From contig OZ026851.1 in assembly GCA_964023205.1 (NCBI GenBank), forward strand, positions 17,491,528-17,555,527: a DNA stretch of 64,000 nt. The letters run 5' to 3'. The position numbers and the translations under genes were made by a program. The notes below the pieces were generated by a model. It had not been told where the DNA came from. It did no database searches and saw nothing but the letters and a program-made list of their open reading frames with translations. Shown piece by piece: positions 27,101 through 42,100 of this stretch; the stretch's first letter is position 1, and each line of letters starts with the position of its first letter. Origin of the DNA: Lutraria lutraria. Taxonomy: Eukaryota; Mollusca; Bivalvia; Venerida; Mactridae.

Positions 27101-30100
27101 ATTATTGCGATGCTTAATATCCAATGAAAATACATAATTTTATCATGTGGTTTAAACCTACGCTGTAAACTAGGTAATCACTAAACAGTCGCTGTAATAG
27201 TCTGTTGTTAATTGAAGGGTTATAAAACATTGTTAATAAACCAACTTCAAAAGACTTGCTGACCAGAGCTCTGTATTGTGTAATCTATCACCTCATGTCC
27301 ACTCTCAGATGTGAAATGTTGATAAAGTACAACTGAGATAATTTTTGAACTATTTTCTGAAATAGGCCTTTATTTGTGTAAGAAACATTTCAAACTGTTT
27401 TTAAAATACAAAGTTCATGTAGAAGTATAGCCCTTTTTAGCTCACCTGGCACAGAATGCCAGAGTGAGCTATTATGATCGGGCTGAGTCCGTCGTCAACA
27501 ATTCATTTATACATCATCTCTGTCATAATCAGACAGTTTGTATACGACAATTACATGTTGATAGGTCCAGAGTAGTAACAAGGTATATGTAATACATACT
27601 AGTTAAGAATTGATAAATATGTATTCACTGAAAGGTATGACCTGCAGTGACCGGGAATCGAACCCTGATCGCTGGGTTACAAAGCTAGTACACTAACCAC
27701 TGGATCACGGTCGTGGCTGTGTGTGTGGCACTGTGTGGCTGATAATACAATTGTCTAACAATCAGGACCAAACCCTGTTCTTCCAGCGCTATCAGCGATT
27801 TGATTAATGATATGTGCTTCTTCCGATCAATCAATTTGTAACACAAGTAAAATACTGGTACATTACAACCTTCAATACAAGAAGTAGCTGAAGATAGTTA
27901 AAAACTCGTTTTATCAATCGTTTTATTGAGATATTCCAAACAAAAGACTTGAAATTACAAATATCTCAGATTGAAGTGTATCCCATATATCCTACGAATA
28001 AAATACAATGTACTGTCATAATTCTATTCATTATAACGGTTGATTAGTCGAGTCAATGCTATCACGATTCAATGGCCTGTTCAACGGAAATTGGTTTTTC
28101 ATTTGAGACAGTATGACACACGCAGAGAAAAAATAAATTCTAGATATTTCAGATAAAAGGTTAGTTTTATTAAGTCACTGTCTGCGTCTCGGGGAAAACT
28201 TAAACAATAACCTTTTACACTGAAAACTCGACCAGCAAAGTGAACCTTATCGTCATCATCAAAGTTGTCGTGGTTGTTGTATTGATCATCAAGCATCTTC
28301 TTCTTTTTTGTAATCTTCATCATCATCATCATCATTAACATAATCATTAATACCTTATCATCATCATTACCACCTCAACCAACATCATCATCATTATAAT
28401 CACCACCAACACAATCATCATCATCATTATCGTCACCAACATCATCCCTATCATCACATTCACTATCGTCATCTCCACCACAATCATCATCATTATCATC
28501 ATCTGGAGGTTTTGAAATTTATTATAGTCCTGTGTTAAGTCAAGTGTTAGTGATCTTTCTTTGTCGGTAAAATATCAGAATTATAGAACATTTGGTGTTA
28601 AGTAACTACATGTATAATTAATAACCACGGTCTAGATAGACATTGGATAATATTAAATCATTTGTATATTCATTTCATCAAGTAATGTAAGTTCCAATAC
28701 TGTACCCTTGATTCGCATGTACGATGTCAGCTATTAATTTAGAAACTTTGGGCTCATGATAATCTATTATTCAGTACATACTGTGTGAGACACGTTGCTC
28801 CCAGGAGACGGATGGCACCTGACTTAACACGTTCTATTCTTTCAATACAATTGTTCATGAATTTCCTAATTTTATCAAGCAACGTGTCCTCTTGCCATGT
28901 CTTCCTTCTGGTTGTTGCGGTGTATCAATTACGAATTTATAAATTGTAACAAAGTGGGCCATCTTTAAAAACTGTTTGTTTGGGGTAACCCTACCTAGAG
29001 AATTTTCAGTGGCTAGGTAGGTAGGTAGGATTTTTTCATTTATTTTAATTTGATCACACAAGAAGCCATAAATAGTTGGGTATGGCTGTTTCTGGTGAGT
29101 AGGTAGCGTAACTTCAAACAAACTATTTTTTACGGATGGCTTTGACGTAATTTGTTCCTTTATATGGTGATATTTATTATTTTATTGTATGGTATATTAT
29201 ATGTCTCCATGGATCAATCAACACTCAATTAGAATTTAGACAATCCAACGGGCTTTTGATGTATCCATTTTAATGTATTAAATTTAGTTCAGTTCGTTGT
29301 TGGACACATTTAAGCGTCAATAGATAATATCTATTAATTTTGGTTTTAACCATTTGATATTTAAGAGATAGATAATACACGCTATGCTTATCAGCAACAA
29401 TTTCGAAACATGTAATATAATGATTGGAATAAATTTAGATTGTCATATTTGAACAATTGTATTCCCACTTCTAATTATACTCGGTTCTGTTTATTTTTTC
29501 TAATGTTTGCTATTAACTGAACTTCAGTTGTATTGATTCTGTGGGAGTTGTTTTAAAGAACAAACTATTTGTTTCTGGATGTGGCGGAATTAAACGTAAA
29601 TCAATCAACAAGCACCTCCTCTGAGAGATCTTCTCTCTGTAGTTTTGACGTCCGCGTAGGAATACATACATGCTAGTTTATGAAGTTATCCAGATATGAA
29701 ACAAAATAGTTCCATCGTGTTTGTCTAACATGATAAAGGAATTATTCTATTATGTGTATATTGGTCCCAGATGTTATCATGTCAACATTTGGTTGTTCTG
29801 ACTCCTGCGTAGAGTTATCATTCCAGATTGCCCCTAAACACTTGCAAAAAGTGCAAGAAAAAATAGTTCTGTTTTTTAAACTCCACGAGTTAATATCAAA
29901 TAATTTGAATGCAATTTAATTATTCATTTGCTCGGTGTATTTTTTCGAAAGGAAACACCGAATTCTTGTGTTTAGTTTTTTCGTTTATTCTTGAATTACA
30001 GTTTTCTTTTTGTTGTTACAATATTGATTTTAATGTTCGACCGAAGAACACATGATGATCCACCACTAATGCTGAATAAATTTCAATTTCCTCTTTGATT

Positions 30101-33100
30101 GCAGATTGTCGAACAAACCAATTCATAGTTTAAAACAACATTTTTTTCAAGATTCAAACACACTTGTCATATTCGTCCAAATTTATACATTTTATATTCG
30201 TCCAAATTTATACATTTTAAGTTTTTAACAAGAGTTTAGTGTATTTCTGTATAAGGAACACGTGTAATACAATTTTTAAGAAAATGAATGAAAACTTTTC
30301 AATAGTGTTAAACGTTCTGTTGTTTTTTTCGATGTGGTCTTAACCGCATGTACTGGTTTTATACCCATATTGTTTCCGGCATGAAAATGTCCGGAGAACA
30401 TACTTTAAACCAAGTAAAGATTCGTGCCGCTTTTTAAGTACAATCCAACTTTTGAACCAATGCCGCCATTGGAAAAGACAAAATGCGGTCTTTATTGACA
30501 GATGTCCATTTATCACTGTGTGGTAGCACTGTACGCAAAAAATCAACGGTGTTTACAAGATGGCGGACGGATAAGTGTTGTGAGGTAGGTGTCGTTTGAT
30601 TTTGGTTCAAACTTTTTAAACATCAAATGAAAGAACTTTAAAACGGCAATCGGCGGCTAATAATCGTTTTTATCAAACCACGCCGTTTTCATAAAATCAG
30701 TGTCTGAACATCACGTGTTGAATTTTTGGAAAACGAAGCCAGGAAACTGAACAAAACCGACGATTATTCCGTAAAAATGAATGAATCGACAAAAATACTT
30801 GTCCTGGTGTATGGAGAATGTAAAGCTCCTCACATATATCCATTATTTCCTCATCAAAATCCCTTGTAGTAGATGTTTTAAAGCTTTTAAATTTTACACG
30901 CTGATGTATACTATTGTGTAGAGGACGTCGTATTTAAAAAGTTTGAACCAAAAACAAACGACACCTACCTCACAACATTTATCCGTCCGCCATCTTGTAA
31001 ACACCGTTGATTTTTTGCGTACAGTGCTACCACACAGTGTTTATTCGGAAGTCAAATTATTCTAAAAATCAATGATGGTATTTAAAAGAATTGCCTTTAC
31101 TCATATGGTAGCCTTTTATTCGGAGGTGGCCGTTAACACAGGTTTGAAAGTCCATTAATTATTATTAGTCAAAGCACCTGTTCATTGGTTGATTGGATTT
31201 GTAGCATTTATACAGCATACCATGACTTTAAGTAGTCCGGTGACTGTATTTATTAATAATAATGATGTTCATCATCCATTGAGTGTAGAAAACATAATTG
31301 ACATTTTCACGGTTATCAGAGCTTGCGCTGACGTGTAAATTGAGTGGAATTAACTGAAACTGATGAACTATAACTGCTAATGACCCTCTCCCACGCACAC
31401 CAGAATGTGATCAGATCATACTTCATCAATTTAAAAGGTTTGCCGTAAATAATTTAGTATTATGTCTTACTGTTATTTGTCAAATAGTGTTTGTCTGGTC
31501 CTCAAATTACTGATAGATGACAAAAATACCACATTATGTTTTTCTGTTTGAAAGTATGAGCGTGTTTTTTATTCTCACGCAGTCTTTTTCTCATGTGGTC
31601 TCGTGATTTATATTTTGTGTGGTCTTACTATCACGTGGTCTTTTTATCACGTGATCTTAATGATCACGTGGTCTTTTTTATCACGTGATCTTCATAATCA
31701 CGTGTTTTTTTTATAACGTTATCTTCATAATCACGTGGGGTTTTTTTATCACGTGATCTTCATAATCACGTGGTATTTTTCTCAGATTGTCCTCGACCTT
31801 CGTTTTACTGTATTCCTGAAAGTGCACATAACAACACATACAATGTAACTCCTCATTGTATCACGTAGCAACAATAATTACATGTGAGGTATATTTAATT
31901 GATTGTACAATTAAGCTTCCATGCATGGCTATGAATTATTTAATAAACTCTCGTTTTTTCTCCCACAGATGAAAGTTCAGTGGGATAATTAATTGAGTTT
32001 GCTTCGAACAATGATATAAACATGATTCAGTGTTTTGTAGGGAACTGAAGTTCTATTAATTAGATCAAATTGTTGATTTGATTGTTTCTATGAATCAAGA
32101 TATACATTCACCATCTCCGCATGAGTCGATTTATTTCGCCATTCATCAAGGGCTATGTTACGATGTTAATAAACTCGTAATTTAGTTTGTTTGTTTGTTG
32201 TTGTTTTTTCTCTGGGGCTTTTATTTTATCATTATATTATGATAGTTGTTTTGTTGACAATAAAGGACGAGATATGAGATTTGAGCTTGGAGACAGATCT
32301 TGAGTTTTGTAACCTCGGGGCCTGGTGTTTTCAAACGTATAGCACTCCCTGTGTAGTGGAACGAGCCAACAGCTTGCCGGTTAATCAGCTAACTCCATGT
32401 TCACTAAACGCGAATCCTGGAGCATAGTAAAAGGAGGAGGGCATTGTCAATACATTTGTAGTAAAATCACAATCACTGATTCAGACAAACGTAACTACTC
32501 GGGCATTTCCGGACTTTCCCGTTACTGCCGGGGAGTACGCCTCGTACAAAAGTGTAGGGTTACAAATTTTGGTTAATAATAATGTGGTTTCCGGTCACTA
32601 CTTTTTTCAACACTAGGCACTCGATCGTTTCCCAAGAATCATTCTTAGAATGGCAGACTTTCAAACATGTTTATCGTTCGTGATTGATAAGATAGGCATT
32701 AAGTTCCCATTGACAGAGAAACAGGTTGTTTGAATTGTTGGATTCCCAGAGTCAGCCATGGATGATGGAAAGTAGCCCGTGAACAACATTAACAATATGG
32801 CGGCCTGTATATTATGTCCGAGGCACTTTCTTTGGACAAACACCGAGGAGTTCCGATTGTGATCCAGGGTCTCATTTCGTTTAAAAAGGCTCTGTCAATG
32901 AGATTGTCTCACGATGTGTTAAAAGTACTCCTGATTTAATTAGATTAACTACATTATAGCGTCGGGCACATCAAGCATTTGATTAAATTCTGCAATGATC
33001 TGTATGCAATAAAGAGCGCATAAAAAAGTAAAAAGCTTACCGAAGAAAGGGAACAAGTATTGCAAGAAACTAGCGCAATGTTCAATGATTCAATTATCAC

Positions 33101-36100
33101 GAGAGGTTAAACCGCGCAGAAAAAAACGGAACCTTGAAGCGGGATTAAAATCATCCAGTGACTAAATTGTGATGAAGTCAAGGAAAAGTCAGCGAAGCCG
33201 TTTATTAATTGAGTTCTAATGTCATCCAAAAATGCTTTAAATCCTCATTAGGTCTCGCTGAATCAATGTAATAGACTTATTGTACAAACCTATTATGGTA
33301 TTAATTCCTAGAAACCATTGTTGACCCCCGCATTACGGATATTGTTACGAACATTTAACGGAGAACCAACGTAGAGAATTAACAGAATAATTGTACCAGT
33401 GTTGAGTTAATCCTCTACTAATCAATGCCATAGATGGATTGGTCAGTCCCTGAAACTGAAGTCTATCCATAATCATTGAAAACTACAAGGGCGTAGCCAG
33501 CGATACGCACGTAAACACGTGCGTAACATCAGTTTGAAAAGGGGATAATAATACATGTATATAAGTATGGTCCGAAATGGCACCCAGGTCGTAAGCTAAG
33601 GGGTTTTGGCCTTTGTTTGATCTACACACACCCGTCTCCGTGGTCGAGTGGTTAAGGTCCTTTACTTCAAATTACTGTAACCTCTCACTGATGGGGGGTC
33701 GTGAGTTCGAGCCCAGCTATGTCTCTTTATGTGAGAAAGTAGGCAGTTGCTTGCGGGGAATGGGAGTCTAATACTGGTTCTTCCCAGGAACGACGGTTAG
33801 ATGAACTGTCCGCCTCATATACTAGTATGACTCAAACAAATAAACAAACAAAAACAATAGATCTACTCAGAGTCATTCTGCATTGAATACCAGATCAATT
33901 TACGAGGCTACATGAGTAATCTAGATAGGAAATTCTTTATCTGTGTTATTGCGTCATCCATGACGTATAATTATATTGAATGCTGGCTACGTCTATGTGG
34001 TGTTGTTCAATATTGCTTGACCGTACTTGGTAGCCGAAGGAGTGCGGCTTCGTTTTTTTATGAATGAAAGTGTGGATCGTTTGTAAACGTCATCATTTAA
34101 GTTTACCGGGAACCAAAAACTGAACCAATGAGGTTTGCATTAAAAAGATCAACAATAAAAGCCTGCATTTGATTACGCTCGCAATATCAATCAACTCATG
34201 GAAAATAAGAAAATAATTCATTGACCCCTGTCCATTGGGTGTCAGAAAGACAAGATATTTGTCCTTTATCTGATTTATGATGCCATGATTGTCATCTGAT
34301 CTAAGAATTCTGGTATAGTATAAAGTACGTGCAGCCCCACTTCGGACGTAATGAGTACGGAAAAGATGTCTTTTAGTTGTCGGTGACACAACTCATTCGA
34401 TCTAGGAAAACGGTTGTCTTAGACAAATCATATAATTTGGAATCGGACTGACTGTGTTAGGGAACACTTTGATACCGCGAAATCTTATTTAAATTCGCTA
34501 CAGTTGGAATATATTTATTCGGCATATTGATTGTGTAATAGACACAGCTTGAGTTTATATCTAAAATTATGGGCTGTAAGCAATGAAATCACACTTCGTA
34601 ATTTTCAGAAACCAGTAACGTGTTTCTAATTCACATTCGTCTCTCAATTTCCGCGGAGTTTGAATTTAAATGAATATTTTACATTCTGTCTATAATTTCA
34701 ATCCAATATCACAATGTTATTGTGCAAAGAAAGTGCAGAAGAAATAAAAATATCACTCCATATAATGTCTAACAATTATTTGATTGAGCGGAAATTAACC
34801 ATGGAAAAACAGAATCCCATAAGCGACATTGCGTGTCAAGTCCCCTTCCGGTACTTGGAGTTCCATTTCGCTAAATTGACTGTAAATCCGTGTTAATACC
34901 AGGCGTATTCTCTGAAATAAGATCCCTGGAAAACGTGTCAGATCCACGAACAGCTATCTGAAAGTTGTTAATTTCCTTCATGAATATTAATTAGCTAGTC
35001 ACGTGATAAATAACAGGCTTTTATGAAGTTATGTCGACAACGCGGACTTATAACGATACGTGACAGGAATTATTCGACGTAATAGTTCAGATGATTGATC
35101 GATGTGCCAAACTTTACTAGTCACCTCAGATTAATGATAATTCCACTGTTCATGGTGATAATAATTCCTGGTAATAACCCGATAAAAACATCCACAATAA
35201 ACTTAATTACTTTTTCCGAGGAGCAAATTTGTATCGAGATTATCAAGACCTTCAATTTATGGGGGATCACTTGCTTTAGATATCAACAGGTTCCTGTCAA
35301 CCATGTACATACGGACACCCGAAAACATCTCGAGTATAGTGTACACATATACATTGTATTATGGTTCATCTAGATTGTTAAGCTAGTTTTATGCAGTAAA
35401 TTTGGGTACAAATATGCCTTAATTTTATTCAATTAAAATCACTTAAGTTTTTACCCTATGGCTTGAAAATGCTTTTGATGTATTGACTTGTAGAGAAACA
35501 AAAATATCAAAATTACATTTATTAAAATTACATAATTCAACCAATTATTATCTAAACTTGTATAATATGTACTGCATAAAACTAGAAAAATAGTCATGTT
35601 TAGCCTAAGTTTGCTTGACCAAAACAAACTGAGAAAAAAACTCGACTTTTGGAGGTACATTTCATAACAAAATATATTCGTACGTTGGACTTCGCCGTTA
35701 AAAGATTTATGATCGGCACCGGAAACACTTTTTCTGCTGACTTTAGCAATAGAGCGATTATACTATGTAGACAATTTGTAGAATCCAAATATTCACACCA
35801 TATTAAACGATCCACATACGTTATAAGCGTTCTAAGAATAAACTTCCTTTAACTTTTGATAGAAGCATTTTTTGTTAAAGTAAACTTACAAATTTTCAAG
35901 TCCATTTGCATAAATGTGTATGAAAAAAATACCAATTTTAATACAATATGCATGTATTGTAGAATTTTTAGATATTTATTTTTGTACCGTGTTTAGTTAT
36001 TGTATAAACAAGTATAACATCATGATTAAAAGACGTTCTTAACAATATGTGATGTTGGACAATGATATGTCTTTCAGATTGACAGACGGGCTATATTCGA

Positions 36101-39100
36101 ATGACGTTTTGTTCTTATTAACCAATGACGTTTTTTAAAGAATGGTCTTCACATGTTTGACTGTATAATTATAATCACAATAGATTTCTTTTATACTTTC
36201 AGGTTTGTTCCTGCCCACATACTTCTCTGTATTGGTATGACGGGACTTCCCATCACAATGTTCCTGATTCCAGCTTGTCGGGTTCTCACAGAATTGTTGA
36301 TTAATTTAATGGTTATGGGTTGGTTTATGGGTTGTGTAGACTGTGTCGCTAATCTTAGAATGATTCTGAGGTTCGGCACCAATGTGACACCATTTCTACA
36401 GGTAAACACGAGTTGAATTAATTCATAATGTCATCAGATCTAGATAAGGACTGATCGCAGTCGATATTAACTATATAAATAAATGTTGTTGGTTGTTTTT
36501 TCAAGAATTTTATATTTAAGACAATCCTTACAAAAGGTTGCTTTACGATTATGAGATCAAACCTTTTAACAGTGAGGGTGATATGTAAGCACGCTTGTTA
36601 ATATTACGTGCTTGTACTGTAAACAAAAACATATATAAGGGAAAAACACTGAAATGGAGTCGAGGGATTTTTTTCATGAGTCGATCGCATAATTGCGAAC
36701 TAACAATTTTTAAGGATGGCTTTAGTCTGCAGTAATAATGAGCATATTCAAGCCCATCTGCTTGCTAGTGTTTGAAGTTGTTTTTATACACATTTTAAAT
36801 ATCAATAATTCTTAGATAATGATGTAAATTATTTTATAGTAATTTTATTCTGTGTTAATAATTATCTCTAAGATAAATTTGTACTATTTTTTCATATTAA
36901 TATAATTTGTTGTTGTTTTCTTGGTTATTTACATATAATTTTATAAAGGACCACAATGGAAATAAGGATTTACTTCCTTTTTTGTGTTATCCTTGTATTT
37001 TAACGTTTTTGACATGGTTTCAATTTTTTACTGATATTATTTACCTTTAATAATTTTACAGTCTCAATTTGTACATTCAGTAATATTTTTTGTTTGTTTG
37101 AACACTAACTTTATATGCCCATTTTGTGTAATATATTTCCTATGTACCATGTTTTAGAAATAGTTAAAATATGAATAATAATAAACAAATTAAGCGAGTC
37201 AGTATGAACCATACTAATAATAATGTAGTGGGCTATACACTGCGCAAGCATATTTAATATGATTACATAAAATACACATGGACTTATTCTGATCTAAGAG
37301 GATTATGATGTAATTAGATGCTTTATTACGTCACATCTGCAGTTGCGATTTAAAAAAATCCATTTGAGAGACAGCCGCGAATGTGAAGTCAATGCCTAAG
37401 CAACATTTTCTTGTCTATGAGTCAGCAAGATCGGCAGGGTATGTTTCAAGATTCAATAAAGATCCGTGTCGTAAAGGTGGACATGTACATGCTGATTGTA
37501 TGCGTGTGAATCCACAACAAAGTTTATTATTTGATAGACAACTATTACTATGAAGATTTGATGATATTAAAGCGAACTATAAAACTGTTATTTTCGCTTG
37601 TAAATTGTAAAAATAATACTACGTACTGAAAATACTGCTTAAGCAAGTTATTGCTTGTAAAACGGAAATAATTATGTATACTTCACATCAATAGCTAGCA
37701 AACATTGAACATGTACTCATGCAATAAGTACGCTGACAAGGCATGGTATCCGTAACGTGCGGTTGTTCCACCATTTCTTCAACAGTCCCCAGTGCAATAG
37801 TCTTAATTGTGAAAACTGTAAGGTTAAAGAAAATGTTTGTTTCTGGATACCCGACCTGTCCAAAGTTTTCTTGACGGCACCGAAGATACTTGGATATACT
37901 GGAACCATTCGAAGAAGCATAGAAACGGATATTAAACAAAAGTTATGAATAGATTGAAAAGGAACGCGAAATCGACATTTAATGTTTTATAAAATATGAA
38001 ACCAATTGCTGTACGAAAGGTCTTTGGTTCGAATATATTCATCAGGGACACGTTTCCTGTGTCCCCATCCCCACTACCAAGTCAAGTAATGTGTAATAAG
38101 CAATGTGTGATTCGGTGCTTTTACACCAGACACGACAAAGAACAAGAAAAACACATTTCGAAATAGGAGTAAGGATATTAATGCCCGATTCTTTGGTATC
38201 TTCTCACCTCTCTCTCTTGGCTGACCATGAAATAGTCATAACCATCGAATAGACCGTCAACCAACAGATAAACAAACAAACTAATTATTGTCGTTATTTT
38301 CAGGCCATGCATTTCTTTTATGGACTCGGCGCATTCGTAAGCCCAATGATCGCATCACCTTTTCTACTCAACATTGACTGTAGCCCGTTTATAGACGGGT
38401 ACACAGTTAGCCCAGAAGAACACAACACTAGTAACCAGTCTACAGCCATTGAACCACAACCTAAAGTTGTACACAGGGCAATGCAACTGTCCCATTCAAA
38501 GGAAGCGTTCTTTATTCTTGGTACAATACAAGTAAGTACGAATACAATTATACTGCAGAACATAAATAACCCAAGAAATAGTAGATCCAAATCTTCAAGT
38601 TTTTGACGCCGATCCTTAAGTTTTTAACGGCAAGTCCAAAGAACAAAAACTACTTGGGGACGACACTTACCTCCAAATTATGAAATGTATGTTTGGTCAT
38701 AAAAAAGAAACGTTTTCGATCTGCCTGTCCTTCTGTTTTGGTCAAATAAACTGAATCATGATTATTCGTTGGTAACATGGCTTGGAGATGTGAGCTGACA
38801 AATTAACCAAGTTACAGCAAGACAAATGGTGTCCAAATGGCTATCGGAGTAATCACCAGTTTAATCACCAGTCTAATTTATTTATTTGGGTTAAATGCCG
38901 TTTTTCAACAACTTTTTAGTTCTATCTATAGAAAAATGGTTTGGTGAGCCGGCCGTCATAAATACATGTATAAGTGAAATATCGTTGCAAAACGGCATTA
39001 GATCCACTGAAACGAAATAACAGTAGATACTTATCTGTTTATAAGAAGTATCTAACACAAGATATACTGTATCTGAGCATTTCTTCCCCACCATGTAGGA

Positions 39101-42100
39101 ATATCTATCATAACTACATTTGTTTTTAAATTGATTAAGACAGCCAACAATTATGTCTCGCAAATCTCGTTCAGTGATATTTGCGGGTGATAATGGAACT
39201 TTTGAAGAAGTCGACACGTAAATAACTCCCAGCAGATTTAAACTTAAGACCATTCTCTGAAGCCAAGGTCAATGAACAAAGTCTTGTTTTGTTGATTTAG
39301 TTTAGGTGATGTTAAAATCTGGGGATATTTTGCACGTGTTGGATATTTTTACGACCTTATCCAATTTAACCGACTGACGGCTTAATGGCTTTCAGGGAAT
39401 AGGATAAAAGACGTCTGAACGATACAATATCGGTGATGAAAATTCATACGCAATTTAAGAGGTTATTGCAAATGTTTCGTTCGTTGGCTGACTGAACGAT
39501 ATAGCTTTGTGTCCATTTTTAAAGCCGTTGTCATTCGGACACCATTTGCATCGCTCTGTGTTGACTAATTTCCCAGTTGATATACCAAAGCCAAGTTGCA
39601 AAGTGATTTTGTCTTGTCATGGTTTTGTTTTCATTTGGAATATGTACTAGTATGCGGTTGTCCGTTATCCACGTTCGAATCCAGATTGCGACAGGTGGTA
39701 CTTGACAAAAAGTTGCCGGTTCCTTGTGATTCGAATACATTCCAGGAAGACTGCATGCAAGGTGAATCTGTCGCCGAATAATTGTAATATCGTTGAAGAA
39801 CGGTGTTTAACCCACTGAAACAATGGTATTTGACCTGTTCTTAGTAGTCCTGTTGTAGCATGTCCCGTTGTCAATATTTTCACATCTACGAATTTATAAT
39901 TGGATAAGCTTAATGATAATTTAAGTATTGATTTTAATTGGTTTATACATGTCTCTTGCTTTCATGTCCACAGCATATTTGCTAAGCAGCCAAACTTATC
40001 AGGTTCAGTTATGACGATCGGTCAATTTACGAGTTCTGAGACTAATGCGGGTTGATGAACTTTGGTCATCATTTGTCATACTGTCTTTTCGATAACAACG
40101 TGAGTACAGTCACCTGTGTTAAGCGGCCACCTTCGAACAAAGGTCATGTCAATAAAAGATATTCCTTTAAAAGCCGTCATTGATTACTTCTAACAAAATG
40201 ACCTCCGAATAAAGGCCACCTGTCAATGAAGGTCACATTTTGTCTTTCCCTAGGATGGCCTTTTTTCACAGGTTTTACTGTACTTTGTTGTAGATTTCTG
40301 ATATTTTGCATTCCAGCTCATGATCACATTTATAGTGTTCGTGGTTGTATCATTAGAGAAGAAATGGGGAGTACTGTACAGTCCTGCTTCGACACCGACT
40401 TCACAGAGCGCGCTATTCCCTGGTAACTCCTCGTTTATCATTTTATTCACTTGATGATATAACCTGGTTTGTCCAGTCTATGTTTTAGTGGTGTTTGACC
40501 TACAGTCAGTAGATCAATAATTTTGTGTTCGACATTCAATGGAAACTCAACCCTATAGTAGACAGAAAACACGGGTGTAGCTAACTCTTTCGTACAAATA
40601 TAGAATTATTTTTCTCAACCTCTATCAGACATTCATCTTATATTACTAGTAGTTTGACCCCATTATGATGCCAATTATCATAATGTGCGTCTGTTTCGAT
40701 TTGTATAATATTTATCTATAATCTACACCAGTAATGTGTTCATTGTGTGCATATGCGTATATTATCATGGTTTGTATAAATAAGATTGCCCATATTTAGC
40801 TCCGTCTGGCGGGCATACAGAGTACTTTGGACAATGGAATAATTACCAAGATCTGGAATTTTTACAAGACCTTTGAGATCGCTAAATTGGGTTATATATT
40901 AGTACTTAACTGAAGATTTATCAAGAATATGTTTTAGGCCCAAAACACAGAAGTCTCAGAGGACTAAAATCCAGGCTCTCAAAAGATGCTTAGACTAAGA
41001 AATATATACATTACCAGAATCATTATAATAACAGTGCTTACCCCTATCCACGTAACAAGGCGATAAAAGGTGGAAGGTTTCTGATTACATGCTCATTAAA
41101 ATGTGTTTTTTATTGTTTTGTTATTGTTCTTGAAAGGATAAAAAGATGAGACAGTGGATGCTGCGGTCCTCAAGCATGATATCAAGTCTGGAGTCCTGGG
41201 GTGGGGGTAATCGGGGTAATCGAATAAAAAAAACTTTTTTACGTCTAAACAGAGCGTGAGTACCGCCTACAAATACGAATTTTGAATGAGTAATCATGCA
41301 TGAATACAAAAACATTTGTAAATTGTTTTACTAATTTAACACGTGACTTTATTTCAGACGAAGGAAATGATTTATCAGAATATTCTGGTTCCCGGTCGTT
41401 TACGAGATATTTGCGGTGTGGTTCCAAAGATATAGTGATAATTACTGTACTAACTTCAGCTTCGGTATTTATATACGATGGTTTACAGGTACGAGTCTTT
41501 GCATCTTTATTTTCTTATTCTACATGGATTCTGAAACTGGATATTCCCAGTCAATGTTGATTACAATTACGCGCACTTAATTTTATTTCAGTCGCATTTT
41601 AGTCGACTGTAGATTTTAAGTTTTCGTTTTTTTTAGTTACCGCATGTTACTGGTAGAAATCAAACTTCACTGTTAAGAATTACGAGGAGACCATCGTGTC
41701 TGGTATAGAACCATTTGATACACAGAAACTGTGTCTGGTTAATTCGATATGCGTGCAGAACACAAAGTCTTGGTCTGGCGGTTGAATGTGACGTTGTACT
41801 TGTTAGTTTCTTGTTATATGCACAAGTACGGGATTGTACTAGTATTTGCTTGTACCGAAGGTTAACTTGCTGTCGTACGCAATGAATACGGCTATAAACT
41901 AAACAAGAAATGTCTTTAAAAAATTTATGAAATTCCTAAATTGCCGTTATACTCGTAGTACCGTCACTACCGTGTGAACACCATTTATCGCTAGCAGTCC
42001 AATTAGGTCACGCATTAAAATGTTGATATTAGGTCAGCTAAATAAATTACGCATTTCGTCATATCAACTGTACAATTATTCTAATAAATCATGTAAAATG

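Noticed and set aside
30514..30560. A true 12- or 23-spacer recombination signal (heptamer plus nonamer)
   Set aside because: With a 12-base spacer the next nine bases (ACGCAAAAA) match the nonamer at only five positions, so only the heptamer-like end is claimed.
34093..34389. 98-codon reverse-strand ORF inside intron 1
   Set aside because: No recognisable domain, no codon bias I can see, no second copy; length is within chance for AT-rich DNA of this size.
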